Assembly (NCBI RefSeq): GCF_009905435.1
Contig: NZ_JAAAMT010000008.1
Span: 62,001 to 126,000, forward strand
Origin: Pseudomonas sp. R5(2019)
Lineage (GTDB): Bacteria > Pseudomonadota > Gammaproteobacteria > Pseudomonadales > Pseudomonadaceae
Reading direction: 5' to 3'
DNA length: 64,000 nucleotides
Numbering within the stretch: position 1 is the stretch's first letter; every line of letters starts with the position of its first letter. A program made the position numbers and the translations under genes. Shown one piece after another: positions 53,814 to 62,014 of this stretch. Below the pieces are notes generated by a model that ran no database searches, was not told where the DNA came from, and saw only the letters and a list, made by a program, of their open reading frames with translations.

Positions 53814-53870
53814 AGGGGGATGCGACAGAAAGCGTCGATTCAGCAGCAACCGATACCGGGAGTAGGTTTC

Positions 53871-54785
53871 ATGTTTCTAGCGATTCAACAACTCATCAAC
53901 GGGCTCACGCTCGGTGCCGTCTACGGACTGATCGCGATTGGCTACACCATGGTCTACGGCATCATCGGCATGATCAATTTCGCCCACGGCGAGATCTTCA
54001 TGATCAGCGCCTTTATCGCCATCGCAGGCTTTGCCTTGATGACGGCGCTGGGTATCAGCTCGGTACCACTGGCCATTGTCTGCGTGCTGCTGGTGACCAT
54101 CGCCTTTACCTCGATGTACGGCTGGGCCGTGGAACGTACGGCCTACCGTCCGCTGCGCGGATCGTCGCGGCTGGCGCCGCTGATTTCGGCGATCGGCATG
54201 TCGATCTTCCTGCAGAACTTCGTGCAACTGAGCCAGGGCGCGCGGGTCAAGGCGATTGCCCCGGTGATTCCCGGCGGCATCGAGTTTGGCGCGGGCAGTG
54301 GTCCGGCGATCTACATCTCGTATGTGCAGATTCTGATCGTTGCCACCACCTTGCTGCTGCTCGCTGCCTTCACCTGGTTGCTTACCCGGACCTCGTTCGG
54401 CCGCCAGCAGCGCTCCTGTGAACAGGACCGCCTGATGACCGGCTTTCTGGGCGTGAACGTCGACCGGATCATTTCCCTGACCTTCATGATTGGCGCGGCA
54501 TTGGCGGCCGTGTCGGGCGTAATGGTGACGATGTACTACGGGGTGGTGGATTTCAGCATCGGCTTTCTGGTCGGCATCAAGGCCTTTACCGCGGCGGTAC
54601 TGGGCGGCATCGGTTCCCTGCCGGGGGCGATGCTCGGGGGCATTTTGATCGGCCTGATCGAGTCGTTCTGGGGTAGCTACTTTTCTGCCGAATACAAGGA
54701 TGTGGCGACCTTCGCGATCCTCATTCTGGTGCTGCTGATCAAACCGTCCGGGCTGCTGGGCCGTCCGGAAGTGGAGAAAGTCTGA
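53871..54785 (+). CDS. ABC transporter permease, LivH type
   Basis: A 304-residue integral membrane protein with about eight helices, starting MFLAIQQLINGLTLGAVYGLIAIGYTMVYG, and containing INFAHGEIFM and VLGGIGSLPGAMLGG, the LivH signature. The ATG at 53871 is used because it follows GGGAG and starts the family sequence; the open frame extends back through the REP pair. It overlaps the LivM-type gene by one base. Confidence 0.93.
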   Translation: MFLAIQQLINGLTLGAVYGLIAIGYTMVYGIIGMINFAHGEIFMISAFIAIAGFALMTALGISSVPLAIVCVLLVTIAFTSMYGWAVERTAYRPLRGSSRLAPLISAIGMSIFLQNFVQLSQGARVKAIAPVIPGGIEFGAGSGPAIYISYVQILIVATTLLLLAAFTWLLTRTSFGRQQRSCEQDRLMTGFLGVNVDRIISLTFMIGAALAAVSGVMVTMYYGVVDFSIGFLVGIKAFTAAVLGGIGSLPGAMLGGILIGLIESFWGSYFSAEYKDVATFAILILVLLIKPSGLLGRPEVEKV

Positions 54786-56110
54786 TGCGTATTCTTCAAT
54801 CAAACCCCGGCGCCGCGCTGCCCGGGAGGCTTCGCGATGCCTTGAAAATCGCGCTGGTCGGGCTGGTGCTGGGCATTCCGCTGATCGGCATCAACACCCA
54901 GGACTTCGGCGGCCAGCTGCAACTGCAGACCCGTTGGCCGTTGTTGGCGATGGTGGTGGCGGCGGTGTTTGTCTTGCGCCTGCTGCAAACCACGCTGCTC
55001 GGTGCGCTGCAACGCAAGCGGGCATCGAAGCCTGCCCCCTTGCCGGTGGCACGCAAGCCGCTGCCGATCACCTTGTCGCTTGGCTGGATCGCCTTTGCAG
55101 GTGCTTTGTTGCTGCCGATCCTGTTCTCCGGTGATCGCTACATCGTCGATATCGCCACCACGGTGTTGATCTACGTGATGCTCGGATGGGGGCTGAACGT
55201 GGTGGTGGGCCTTGCCGGGCTGCTGGACCTTGGCTACGTGGCGTTCTACGCGGTGGGGGCGTACAGCTATGCGCTGTTGTCCCAGTACCTGGGACTGTCG
55301 TTCTGGGCGTGCCTGCCGCTGGCGGGCGCCCTGGCGGCGAGCTTCGGCCTGTTGCTTGGCTATCCCACCTTGCGTCTGCGTGGCGACTACCTGGCCATCG
55401 TCACCCTGGGTTTTGGCGAGATCATTCGCCTGGTGCTGATCAACTGGACCGAGCTCACCGGTGGCCCCAACGGTATTTCCTCGATCGCTCGGCCCAGCTT
55501 CTTCGGCCTGCCGTTTTCGTCGAGTACCGAGCAGACAATATTCGCAAGCTTCTTTGGCCTGGACTACTCCAACCAGCACCGGATCATCTTCCTGTACTAC
55601 CTCATCTTCGCCCTGGCGATCCTGACCAACGTGCTGGTGCTGCGCTTGCGCAAACTGCCGGCCGGGCGGGCCTGGGAGGCCATGCGCGAAGACGAGATTG
55701 CCTGCCGGGCGCTGGGGATCAACGTGACCCGCGTCAAGCTCTCGGCCTTTGCCCTGGGAGCGATGCTCGGGGGGCTGGCGGGGGTGTTCTTCGCCGCGCG
55801 GCAGGGCTTTATTTCGCCGGAAAGTTTCACCTTCAACGAAAGCGCGATTGTGCTGGCAATCGTGGTGCTCGGTGGCATGGGCAGCCAGTTGGGAGTGGTG
55901 CTGGCGGCGCTGGTGCTGGTGTTGCTGCCCGAGCTTGGGCGCAACTTTTCCGAGTATCGGATGCTGCTGTTTGGCGCGGCCATGGTGCTGATCATGGTCT
56001 GGCGGCCAGGCGGCATCCTCTCGGCCCGCGAACCGAGCATTCGCCTCATCGACTACCTGAAACGGCGCCTGGCACGCGCCCCCGCAACCTGGAGACTGGC
56101 GGATGAATAA
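54785..56110 (+). CDS. ABC transporter permease, LivM type
   Basis: A 441-residue permease. An N-terminal extension with two or three helices precedes the LivM core (VVVGLAGLLDLGYVAFYAVGAYSYALL, TLRLRGDYLAIVTLGFGEIIRLV, GGMGSQLGVVLAALVLVLLPE). The EAA-like loop RAWEAMREDEIACRALGIN contacts the ATPases. It overlaps the next gene by eight bases. Confidence 0.93.
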   Translation: MRILQSNPGAALPGRLRDALKIALVGLVLGIPLIGINTQDFGGQLQLQTRWPLLAMVVAAVFVLRLLQTTLLGALQRKRASKPAPLPVARKPLPITLSLGWIAFAGALLLPILFSGDRYIVDIATTVLIYVMLGWGLNVVVGLAGLLDLGYVAFYAVGAYSYALLSQYLGLSFWACLPLAGALAASFGLLLGYPTLRLRGDYLAIVTLGFGEIIRLVLINWTELTGGPNGISSIARPSFFGLPFSSSTEQTIFASFFGLDYSNQHRIIFLYYLIFALAILTNVLVLRLRKLPAGRAWEAMREDEIACRALGINVTRVKLSAFALGAMLGGLAGVFFAARQGFISPESFTFNESAIVLAIVVLGGMGSQLGVVLAALVLVLLPELGRNFSEYRMLLFGAAMVLIMVWRPGGILSAREPSIRLIDYLKRRLARAPATWRLADE

Positions 56111-56924
56111 GACTCTGGTAAGCGTCCAGGACCTGGACATGAGCTTTGGCGGCATCAAGGCCATCGAGGGGCTGTCGCTGGACGTCAGGCAGGCGGCGAT
56201 CACTTCGGTGATCGGCCCCAACGGCGCCGGCAAGACCACCTTGTTCAACTGCCTGACCGGTTTCTACACACCCAGCGGCGGCACCTTGCGCATGGCTCAC
56301 CCGGTGCATGGCGAGTTGCGCCTGGAAACCCTCGACAGCACCGAAGTGGCGAGCAAGGCCGGGGTGGTGCGCACGTTTCAGAATATCCGCCTGTTCCCGA
56401 AGATGACCGTGCTGGAAAACCTGATCGTGGCCCAGCACAACGCGCTGCAACGGGCGTCGGGGTTCTCCGTCGCAGGCCTGCTCGGCCTGGGCAACTACCG
56501 CCGCGCCGAAGAGGCCGCGGTGGAAAAGGCGTTGGTCAATATCCGCTCGCTGAAACTGGAGCCGTTTGCCGACTTGCCGGCCGGGGCCTTGCCGTACGGG
56601 GTGCAACGCAAGGTCGAGCTGGCCCGGGCCATGTGCGTCGACCCCGTGCTGCTGTGCCTGGATGAACCGGCCGCCGGCCTGAACCCGCGCGAATCCGCCG
56701 AGCTCAACGACTACCTGCAGCAATTGGTCAGCAGCACCGGCCTGAGTGTGTTGCTGATCGAGCATGACATGAGCGTGGTGATGAATATCTCCGACCATAT
56801 CCACGTGCTTTGCTACGGCAAGAAGATCGCCGAGGGTACCCCGCAGCAGATCCAGAACGACCCGCAAGTGATCGCGGCGTACCTGGGCAGCCCGGACACC
56901 GATGCCCAAGGGGAGGTCGCATGA
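56103..56924 (+). CDS. ABC transporter ATP-binding protein, LivG type
   Basis: A 273-residue ATPase. Walker A GPNGAGKTT, the Q-loop region TFQNIRLFP, the degenerate signature around LPYGVQRKVELARAM, Walker B LLCLDEPAAGLNP and the switch His (LIEHDMSVVM) are present. One of two ATPases energising the LivH/LivM-like permease. Confidence 0.93.
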   Translation: MNKTLVSVQDLDMSFGGIKAIEGLSLDVRQAAITSVIGPNGAGKTTLFNCLTGFYTPSGGTLRMAHPVHGELRLETLDSTEVASKAGVVRTFQNIRLFPKMTVLENLIVAQHNALQRASGFSVAGLLGLGNYRRAEEAAVEKALVNIRSLKLEPFADLPAGALPYGVQRKVELARAMCVDPVLLCLDEPAAGLNPRESAELNDYLQQLVSSTGLSVLLIEHDMSVVMNISDHIHVLCYGKKIAEGTPQQIQNDPQVIAAYLGSPDTDAQGEVA

Positions 56925-57661
56925 TGCTGCAGATGCAAGGCGTTCACGCCCATTACGGCCATGTGCATGCCCTGCGGGGTATCGATGTGAGCGTGGCCAA
57001 GGGCGAAATCGTCACCTTGATCGGTGCCAACGGTGCCGGCAAATCAACATTGATGACCAGCATCCTCGGCACGCCCGGTGTGTCCCAGGGCTCGATCCTG
57101 TTCCTCGGCCAGCCGTTGCAGGGCCTCAAGCCCCATGACATCTCGCGTCTGGGGATCGCCATCGCGCCGGAAGGGCGGCGGATTTTCCCGCGCATGACGG
57201 TGCTGGAAAACCTGCTGATGGGCTCGATCTTCACCGACCCGGCGCTACTCGAAGCGGACCTGGCGCGGATGTACACGCTCTTCCCGATCCTTGAAATCCG
57301 CCGCCAGCAAAACGCCGGGACCTTGTCCGGCGGCGAACAGCAGATGCTGGCAATCGCCCGGGCCTTGATGAGCCATCCGCAGTTGCTGCTGCTCGATGAG
57401 CCGTCGCTGGGTCTGGCGCCGATCTACATCCAGAAGGTGTTCCAGATCATCGAGCGGCTGAACCAGGAACTGGGCATGACCATTTTGCTGGTCGAGCAGA
57501 ACGCCAGCCAGGCCTTGAAAGTAGCCCACCGGGCCTACGTCCTGCAGCACGGTGCAATCGTGATGCAAGGCACGGGGCGCGAGCTGGCCCAGAGCGCCGA
57601 AGTTCGCGCCGCTTACCTTGAGGGCGGGCACGTGAAACCGACCCAGGCCGCGCGGGCATGA
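56921..57661 (+). CDS. ABC transporter ATP-binding protein, LivF type
   Basis: A 246-residue ATPase. Walker A GANGAGKST, GRRIFPRMTVLENL, signature LSGGEQQMLAIARAL, Walker B LLLLDEPSLGLAP and LVEQNA follow the LivF pattern. The ATG at 56921 overlaps the LivG-type stop and follows GGGGAGG. It ends just as the FAD oxidoreductase gene begins, so import and first enzyme are coexpressed. Confidence 0.93.
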   Translation: MMLQMQGVHAHYGHVHALRGIDVSVAKGEIVTLIGANGAGKSTLMTSILGTPGVSQGSILFLGQPLQGLKPHDISRLGIAIAPEGRRIFPRMTVLENLLMGSIFTDPALLEADLARMYTLFPILEIRRQQNAGTLSGGEQQMLAIARALMSHPQLLLLDEPSLGLAPIYIQKVFQIIERLNQELGMTILLVEQNASQALKVAHRAYVLQHGAIVMQGTGRELAQSAEVRAAYLEGGHVKPTQAARA

Positions 57662-57684
57662 CATTCAATCGACAAGGTGTGCAC

Positions 57685-58857
57685 ATGAATCAAACTTCGG
57701 AAACCGTCGTCATCATTGGTGGCGCCGTCATCGGCAGTTTTGTCGCGTTCTTTCTGCGCAAGGAAGGTTTCAGCGGTTCGATCAAGGTGGTCGAACGCGA
57801 CAGCACCTACCAGTTTTCCTCGACCGCGTTGTCGGCGGCCTCGATCCGTACCCAGTTCGGCTGCCCGTTCAACATTGGCATGAGCCTGTTCAGCGCCCAG
57901 GTGTTCAAGGACATCAAACAGTGGTTTGGCGAAGACGCCGATATTGGTTTTGAAGAGCGCGGCTACCTGATCCTGGGCTCGCCAGAGCATGCCGATAGCC
58001 AGCGCAACAACGCGCTGATGCAGATCGGTCACGGCGCCCAGGTCGATATTCTCGACCCGGCCGGTGCCCGCCAGCGTTTCCCGTGGTTGAACGTCGAAGA
58101 CGTGGGGATTGGCACCTTTGGCACCGCCAACGAAGGCTGGTTCGATGCCTGGGCGCTGTTGCAATGCGTGCGGCGCGAGGCCCGGCGACTGGGTGTCGAG
58201 TATGTCCAGGGCGAGGCCACAGGCTTCACCACGGCGGGCGACAAGGTCAGCGCTGTGAAGTTGGCCGCAGGCCAGACCCTGGCCTGCGACTGGTGTGTCA
58301 ATGCGGCGGGGGCGGCCGGCGGCAAGGTCGCCGGTTGGCTGGATATTCAGCTGCCGGTGGAGCCGCGCAAGCGCACGGTGTTCCACATCAAGGCGCCGCT
58401 CGCCGGCACGGGGTTCCCGATGCTGTTCGACAACTCAGGGATGTGGATCCGCCCTGAAGGTGACGGTTTCATCTGCGGCATTGCCCCTGAACCCGCACGG
58501 GATGCGGAGGCCAGCGACGACTTCGAACCCGATCACTACCTGCTCGAAGAAACCCTCTGGCCGCTGCTCGCCCACCGCATCCCGGCCATGGAGCAGCTGC
58601 GCGTTCAGCGCGCCTGGGCCGGCCATTACGAGGTGAACCTGCTCGACCACAACGGCGTGGTCGGCGCCCACCCGACGCTGGGCAACTTCATTTTTGCCAC
58701 CGGCTTTTCCGGCCATGGCGTGATGCATTCGCCGGCCACCGGGCGCGCGGTCGCCGAACTGATTACCCACGGCCGTTACCGCAGCCTGGACCTTTCGCCG
58801 CTCGGCTATGAGCGCATCGCGGCGCGCCGGCCCATCGTCGAGTCGGTGGTGTATTGA
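57685..58857 (+). CDS. FAD-dependent oxidoreductase (D-amino acid/glycine oxidase family)
   Basis: A 390-residue DAO-family flavoprotein. The FAD motif VVIIGGAVIGSFVAFFLR at the start, an adenine-site glutamate in VERDSTYQFSSTALSAASIR, and C-terminal NFIFATGFSGHGVMHSPATGRAVAELI are typical. It probably oxidises a C-N bond in an amine or imino acid. The ATG at 57685 follows AAGGTG; an ATG at 57658 overlaps the LivF-type stop and is possible. Confidence 0.88.
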   Translation: MNQTSETVVIIGGAVIGSFVAFFLRKEGFSGSIKVVERDSTYQFSSTALSAASIRTQFGCPFNIGMSLFSAQVFKDIKQWFGEDADIGFEERGYLILGSPEHADSQRNNALMQIGHGAQVDILDPAGARQRFPWLNVEDVGIGTFGTANEGWFDAWALLQCVRREARRLGVEYVQGEATGFTTAGDKVSAVKLAAGQTLACDWCVNAAGAAGGKVAGWLDIQLPVEPRKRTVFHIKAPLAGTGFPMLFDNSGMWIRPEGDGFICGIAPEPARDAEASDDFEPDHYLLEETLWPLLAHRIPAMEQLRVQRAWAGHYEVNLLDHNGVVGAHPTLGNFIFATGFSGHGVMHSPATGRAVAELITHGRYRSLDLSPLGYERIAARRPIVESVVY

Positions 58858-58913
58858 GCCGCGCGGCAACCCTTTGAACCGAACCCACGACCCAACCAAC
58901 GGAAGTAACGTCA

Positions 58914-59432
58914 ATGACACAGATCAACTGGCCCGAGCAAATCTACGCAGAGTTCAAGGAGCTTGACGTGCGCCAAGTGGTGTACGTACCCGATGCCGGC
59001 CACAGCAAGCTGATCCAGCTGTGCGAAGCCGACGAGGAGATTCATTCGGTATCGCTGACCACCGAGGAGGAGGGCGTCGCCCAGCTCGCCGGCGCCTGGA
59101 TCGGCGGCCAGCGTGGCGTGCTGTTGCTGCAATCGAGTGGTGTGGGTAACTGCATCAACATGCTCTCGCTGCAACACGAGACGCGCATCCCCTTGATCAT
59201 GATCGTGACCATGCGCGGCGAGTGGGGGGAGTTCAACCCGTGGCAGGTGGCGATGGGCAAGTCCACCGAGCAAGTGCTCGAAGCCTCGGGCGTGCATGTC
59301 TACCGCGCCGATTCGGCCGACCAGATCAGCCAGACGGTGGCCGCCGGAGCGCGCTTTGCCTACCAGACCGGGCGGATGGTCGCGGTTCTGATTGCCCAAC
59401 GTGTCATCGGCACTAAAAATTTCAACAAGTGA
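58914..59432 (+). CDS. Thiamine-diphosphate decarboxylase, alpha (Pyr) subunit
   Basis: A 172-residue protein with the pyrimidine-binding half of a thiamine-diphosphate enzyme (YVPDAGHSKLIQLCEADEEIH, LTTEEEGVAQLAGAWIGGQRGVLLLQSSGVGNCIN). The Glu in TTEEEG is the expected cofactor-activating residue. Size and split match sulfopyruvate decarboxylase ComD and phosphonopyruvate decarboxylase-like proteins. It pairs with the next gene and should decarboxylate a 2-oxoacid to an aldehyde. Confidence 0.87.
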   Translation: MTQINWPEQIYAEFKELDVRQVVYVPDAGHSKLIQLCEADEEIHSVSLTTEEEGVAQLAGAWIGGQRGVLLLQSSGVGNCINMLSLQHETRIPLIMIVTMRGEWGEFNPWQVAMGKSTEQVLEASGVHVYRADSADQISQTVAAGARFAYQTGRMVAVLIAQRVIGTKNFNK

Positions 59433-59442
59433 GAAGCAGCCC

Positions 59443-60039
59443 ATGTCTTTGAATAACGCATCGTTGAACCGCCGTGCAGTGGTCGCGCGCATCCTTGAAC
59501 AGCGCGGCGAAGCGCTGGCCATCACCAGCCTGGGAAACCCGACCTTCGACGTCGCGGCGGCAGGCGACTGTGCGCAGAACTTCTACCTCTGGGGCGCCAT
59601 GGGCGGCGCGGTCATGGTCGGCCTGGGCCTGGCCTTGGCACAACCGCGCAAGCGGGTGATCGTGTTTGTCGGTGACGGCGAAATGATGATGGGCCTCGGC
59701 TCACTGGCGACCGTGGCGGTGCACAAACCGGCCAACCTGACGGTGGTGGTGATCGACAACGAACACTATGCCGAGACCGGTATGCAGCCTGCTCACGCCG
59801 GACGTGGCGTCAGCATCTGCGAAGTGTCAAAGGCCGTCGGGTTCGGCCAGACCCGGTTGATCCGCACCGAGGCTGAGCTTGAAGAAAGCCTGGACCTGAT
59901 CCGCAATGGCGCAGGCCCCGTCCAGGTCACCGTCAAAGTCACCACCGACCCGGAGCCGACCGCACTGCCGCCGCGTGATGGCCCGTACCTGCGCAGCCGC
60001 TTCCGTGAAGCGCTGCTGGGCAGCGACGCGCACCGCTGA
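59443..60039 (+). CDS. Thiamine-diphosphate decarboxylase, beta (PP) subunit
   Basis: A 198-residue protein with the diphosphate-binding half: GAMGGAVMVGLGLALAQP, then the metal/diphosphate motif GDGEMMMGLGSLATVAVHKP ending in VVIDNEHYAETG. It resembles ComE. I start at the ATG at 59443, after GAGAAGCAG; the open frame runs back into the alpha gene. Together with the aminotransferase and FAD oxidoreductase it suggests a 2-oxoacid intermediate. Confidence 0.87.
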   Translation: MSLNNASLNRRAVVARILEQRGEALAITSLGNPTFDVAAAGDCAQNFYLWGAMGGAVMVGLGLALAQPRKRVIVFVGDGEMMMGLGSLATVAVHKPANLTVVVIDNEHYAETGMQPAHAGRGVSICEVSKAVGFGQTRLIRTEAELEESLDLIRNGAGPVQVTVKVTTDPEPTALPPRDGPYLRSRFREALLGSDAHR

Positions 60040-60043
60040 AGAC

Positions 60044-60109
60044 TGTGCGAAATTCCGCATAAACCTGCCGAAAGCATGCAAGACAGCCGTCTGCATGCCT
60101 TCCACTATG
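60044..60109 (+). promoter_or_regulatory. AraC-type operator/promoter, copy 4 (before the flavoprotein gene)
   Basis: TGTGCGAAATTCCGCA (60044-60059) and CAAGACAGCC (60079-60088), one base closer than in the other copies, then CACTATGAG at 60104-60112 as a possible -10. The gene starts at 60147, 103 bases from the operator start, the same distance as for copy 1. Confidence 0.6.
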
Positions 60110-60146
60110 AGCAACGCAGCGTTTTATCCGTTTTTGGAGTGTTCAC

Positions 60147-60935
60147 ATGAAAGTACTGATCGTCTTCGCCCACCCGGAGCCCAACTCGTTCAATGGCGCC
60201 CTGAAGGACAGGGCCGTGACGGCGCTGACGGCCGCTGGGCATGAGGTGAAGGTCAGTGACCTGTACCGCATCAACTGGAAGGCGGATCTGGGCCAGGGGG
60301 ACTTTACCGGCCCTCGGCTGAACCCGAATTATCTCGACCTGTCGGCCGAGCAAGAACACATGTTCCAAGGCGCGGGCTCGTGCCCGGTGGTGGCCCAGGA
60401 GCAGGAAAAGCTGTTGTGGTGCGACACCATCATCTTCCAGTTCCCGATGTGGTGGTTCGGCATGCCGGCGATCCTCAAGGGCTGGGTTGATCGCACCATG
60501 ACCCGTGGCTTTGCCTACGCCACCGGGCGCAAGTACGACAGCGGCCTGTTCAAGGGCCGCCGGGCGATGATCTGCACCACCACCGGTACCGCCGCCAGCC
60601 TCTATGAGCCGGACGGGATCGACGGGGCGATGAACCATATTCTCTGGCCGATCCATAACGGTATCTTCCGCTACCTGGGGTTCGAGGTACTGCCGCCGTT
60701 CGTGGCCTGGATGCCGGCGCGGATGTCCGCCGAGGAACGCGAAGGTTACCTGGCCGACTACGCCGAACGCCTGGACCAACTGGACAGCACCGAGCCGTTG
60801 TTCTTCCACCCATGGGAAGACTACGGCACCGACCAGCGCTTGAAACCCGGTGTGAAGGCACGCTCGGGCTTCCAGTGGAACCCGACGGCCGACCAGGACC
60901 ATGACTCGGCAGCCGACCGTTACACACACCGTTGA
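60147..60935 (+). CDS. NAD(P)H dehydrogenase (quinone)/flavodoxin-like reductase
   Basis: A 262-residue NQO1/MdaB-type flavoprotein. MKVLIVFAHPEPNSFNGAL at the start, FQFPMWWFGMPAILKGWVDRTMTRGFAY and the C-terminal HPWEDYGTDQRLKPG are typical of FAD-containing quinone reductases. It has its own copy of the operator, so it belongs to the regulon. It may reduce a quinone or a nitro/azo-type intermediate, or protect against it. Confidence 0.9.
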   Translation: MKVLIVFAHPEPNSFNGALKDRAVTALTAAGHEVKVSDLYRINWKADLGQGDFTGPRLNPNYLDLSAEQEHMFQGAGSCPVVAQEQEKLLWCDTIIFQFPMWWFGMPAILKGWVDRTMTRGFAYATGRKYDSGLFKGRRAMICTTTGTAASLYEPDGIDGAMNHILWPIHNGIFRYLGFEVLPPFVAWMPARMSAEEREGYLADYAERLDQLDSTEPLFFHPWEDYGTDQRLKPGVKARSGFQWNPTADQDHDSAADRYTHR

Positions 60936-60950
60936 AAGGGAGGGCAATAC

Positions 60951-61397
60951 GTGGTTGATCTGAATATCTTTCGCACGCTGCACCATGTCTGCATCGTCGT
61001 TCGCGACCTTGAACAGGCGGTGGCGTATTACCAGTCCATGGGCATTGGGCCGTGGACAGACTTCCCGTCGCTGGCGGGCTTCGAGACCACCGGGTATGAG
61101 CGCGAGGGCCTTCTCAACCTCAGGTACAGGTTCGCGGAGCTGGACAATGTCCAGATCCAGCTGTGCCAGCCGGGAGAGGGGGTAACGCCGCAGCGAACCT
61201 TTCTAGAGACCCGTGGAGAAGGGGTCTTTCATCTGGGCTTCAGCGTGGCCGATTGCGACACGGCCCAGGCGGCAGCCGAGGAGGCCGGGCTGCCGGTGCT
61301 GGGCAGCGGACGCATGCCCAATGGCAGCGGGTTCACCTATTTTGATACGGCGCGGGAAGGGGCTGGAGTGAATCTGATGGTGAGGGCCAGGCGTTAG
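60951..61397 (+). CDS. VOC-family (glyoxalase/methylmalonyl-CoA epimerase-like) protein
   Basis: A 148-residue vicinal-oxygen-chelate protein with two beta-alpha-beta-beta-beta units: LHHVCIVVRDLEQAVAYYQSMGIGPW, then GVFHLGFSVADCDTAQAAAEEAG and FTYFDTAREGAGVNLMV. His and Glu ligands fit a metal site. The GTG start at 60951 follows GGGAGGG. It lies 15 bases after the flavoprotein gene and is last in the regulon. Confidence 0.85.
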   Translation: MVDLNIFRTLHHVCIVVRDLEQAVAYYQSMGIGPWTDFPSLAGFETTGYEREGLLNLRYRFAELDNVQIQLCQPGEGVTPQRTFLETRGEGVFHLGFSVADCDTAQAAAEEAGLPVLGSGRMPNGSGFTYFDTAREGAGVNLMVRARR

Positions 61398-61414
61398 CGG
61401 TGTGCTGCCTGGTT

Positions 61415-61555
61415 TTATCGCAGCATCCAGAAGAAAAGTATTCCGGTGACCACGGCGTTCACCGTAAAAATACCCAGCATTACACCGAGAGCCAGCAGCG
61501 AGTTTTTGCCCATGCGCTCGTACTCGTGAGGCTGCTCTCGGTGCTCCCTGCTCAA
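61415..61555 (-). CDS. 46-residue single-pass membrane protein
   Basis: A short frame ending in one hydrophobic helix (LALGVMLGIFTVNAVVTGIL, then FFWMLR) after a polar, charged N-terminus (SREHREQPHEYERMGKN). The start is uncertain: TTG at 61555, CTG just upstream, or ATG at 61513 (32 residues). I do not recognise it. The charged head and single helix suggest a small inner-membrane regulator or stress peptide. It is convergent with the VOC gene. Confidence 0.5.
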   Translation of the reverse strand: MSREHREQPHEYERMGKNSLLALGVMLGIFTVNAVVTGILFFWMLR

Positions 61556-61775
61556 TCGCAGACGGATAGGGCGTCAGGGCTCCGACCTGAGCGTTCAGGA
61601 CAATCTTCCAAAATATAGTCCAGAAAAAATCAGCGGAAACGCATACGCGAATCAGACGTAAAAATAAAATTGAATGCTTCACCGATTTGTCGGCTTCATG
61701 GACAGGCGTGGCTACCGATGCAACGCCCGGTAATAGAAGAGCGCCCCTGAACGCTTTTGCTTCTTGGTGGGTTCG

Positions 61776-61804
61776 TTGCTTAGAAACGAGTCTGGGCCTA
61801 GAAT
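61776..61804 (+). promoter_or_regulatory. Sigma-70-type promoter of the toxin-antitoxin pair
   Basis: TTGCTT at 61776-61781, a 17-base spacer and TAGAAT at 61799-61804. Transcription would start near 61811, 27 bases before the antitoxin ATG at 61838. Confidence 0.55.
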
Positions 61805-61837
61805 TGCCAGCAAGAACCCCGCAAGGAGGGATTCCAT

Positions 61838-62008
61838 ATGTTGCATTTAGCTGACCGCGCGGACCTCTCGTCGTCCCAGGCGAAGCCCAAGCGTCGAGTG
61901 AAGAAGTCTACCCGCGATCCGATCGTAGTCGTCAAAGAGGCTGCGAAAGTCGGGGATGCCCAGTTCCAGTATTACATCGAGTCCGGGAAGCTACCGGCCT
62001 CTAAGTGA
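61838..62008 (+). CDS. Putative antitoxin (56 residues)
   Basis: A small basic protein with a Lys/Arg-rich middle (KPKRRVKKSTRDP) and a C-terminal segment VVVKEAAKVGDAQFQYYIESG that could wrap a toxin. AAGGAGGG precedes the ATG at 61838 at ideal distance. It ends six bases before the YafO-like gene, the usual antitoxin-first order. I do not recognise the family; the call rests on size, order and partner. Confidence 0.6.
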   Translation: MLHLADRADLSSSQAKPKRRVKKSTRDPIVVVKEAAKVGDAQFQYYIESGKLPASK

Positions 62009-62014
62009 GCGTAT

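Noticed and set aside
61203..61682. 159-residue minus-strand frame over the VOC gene end
   Set aside because: It overlaps a convincing VOC protein and has no motif; only the separate short membrane protein frame at 61415-61555 is kept.
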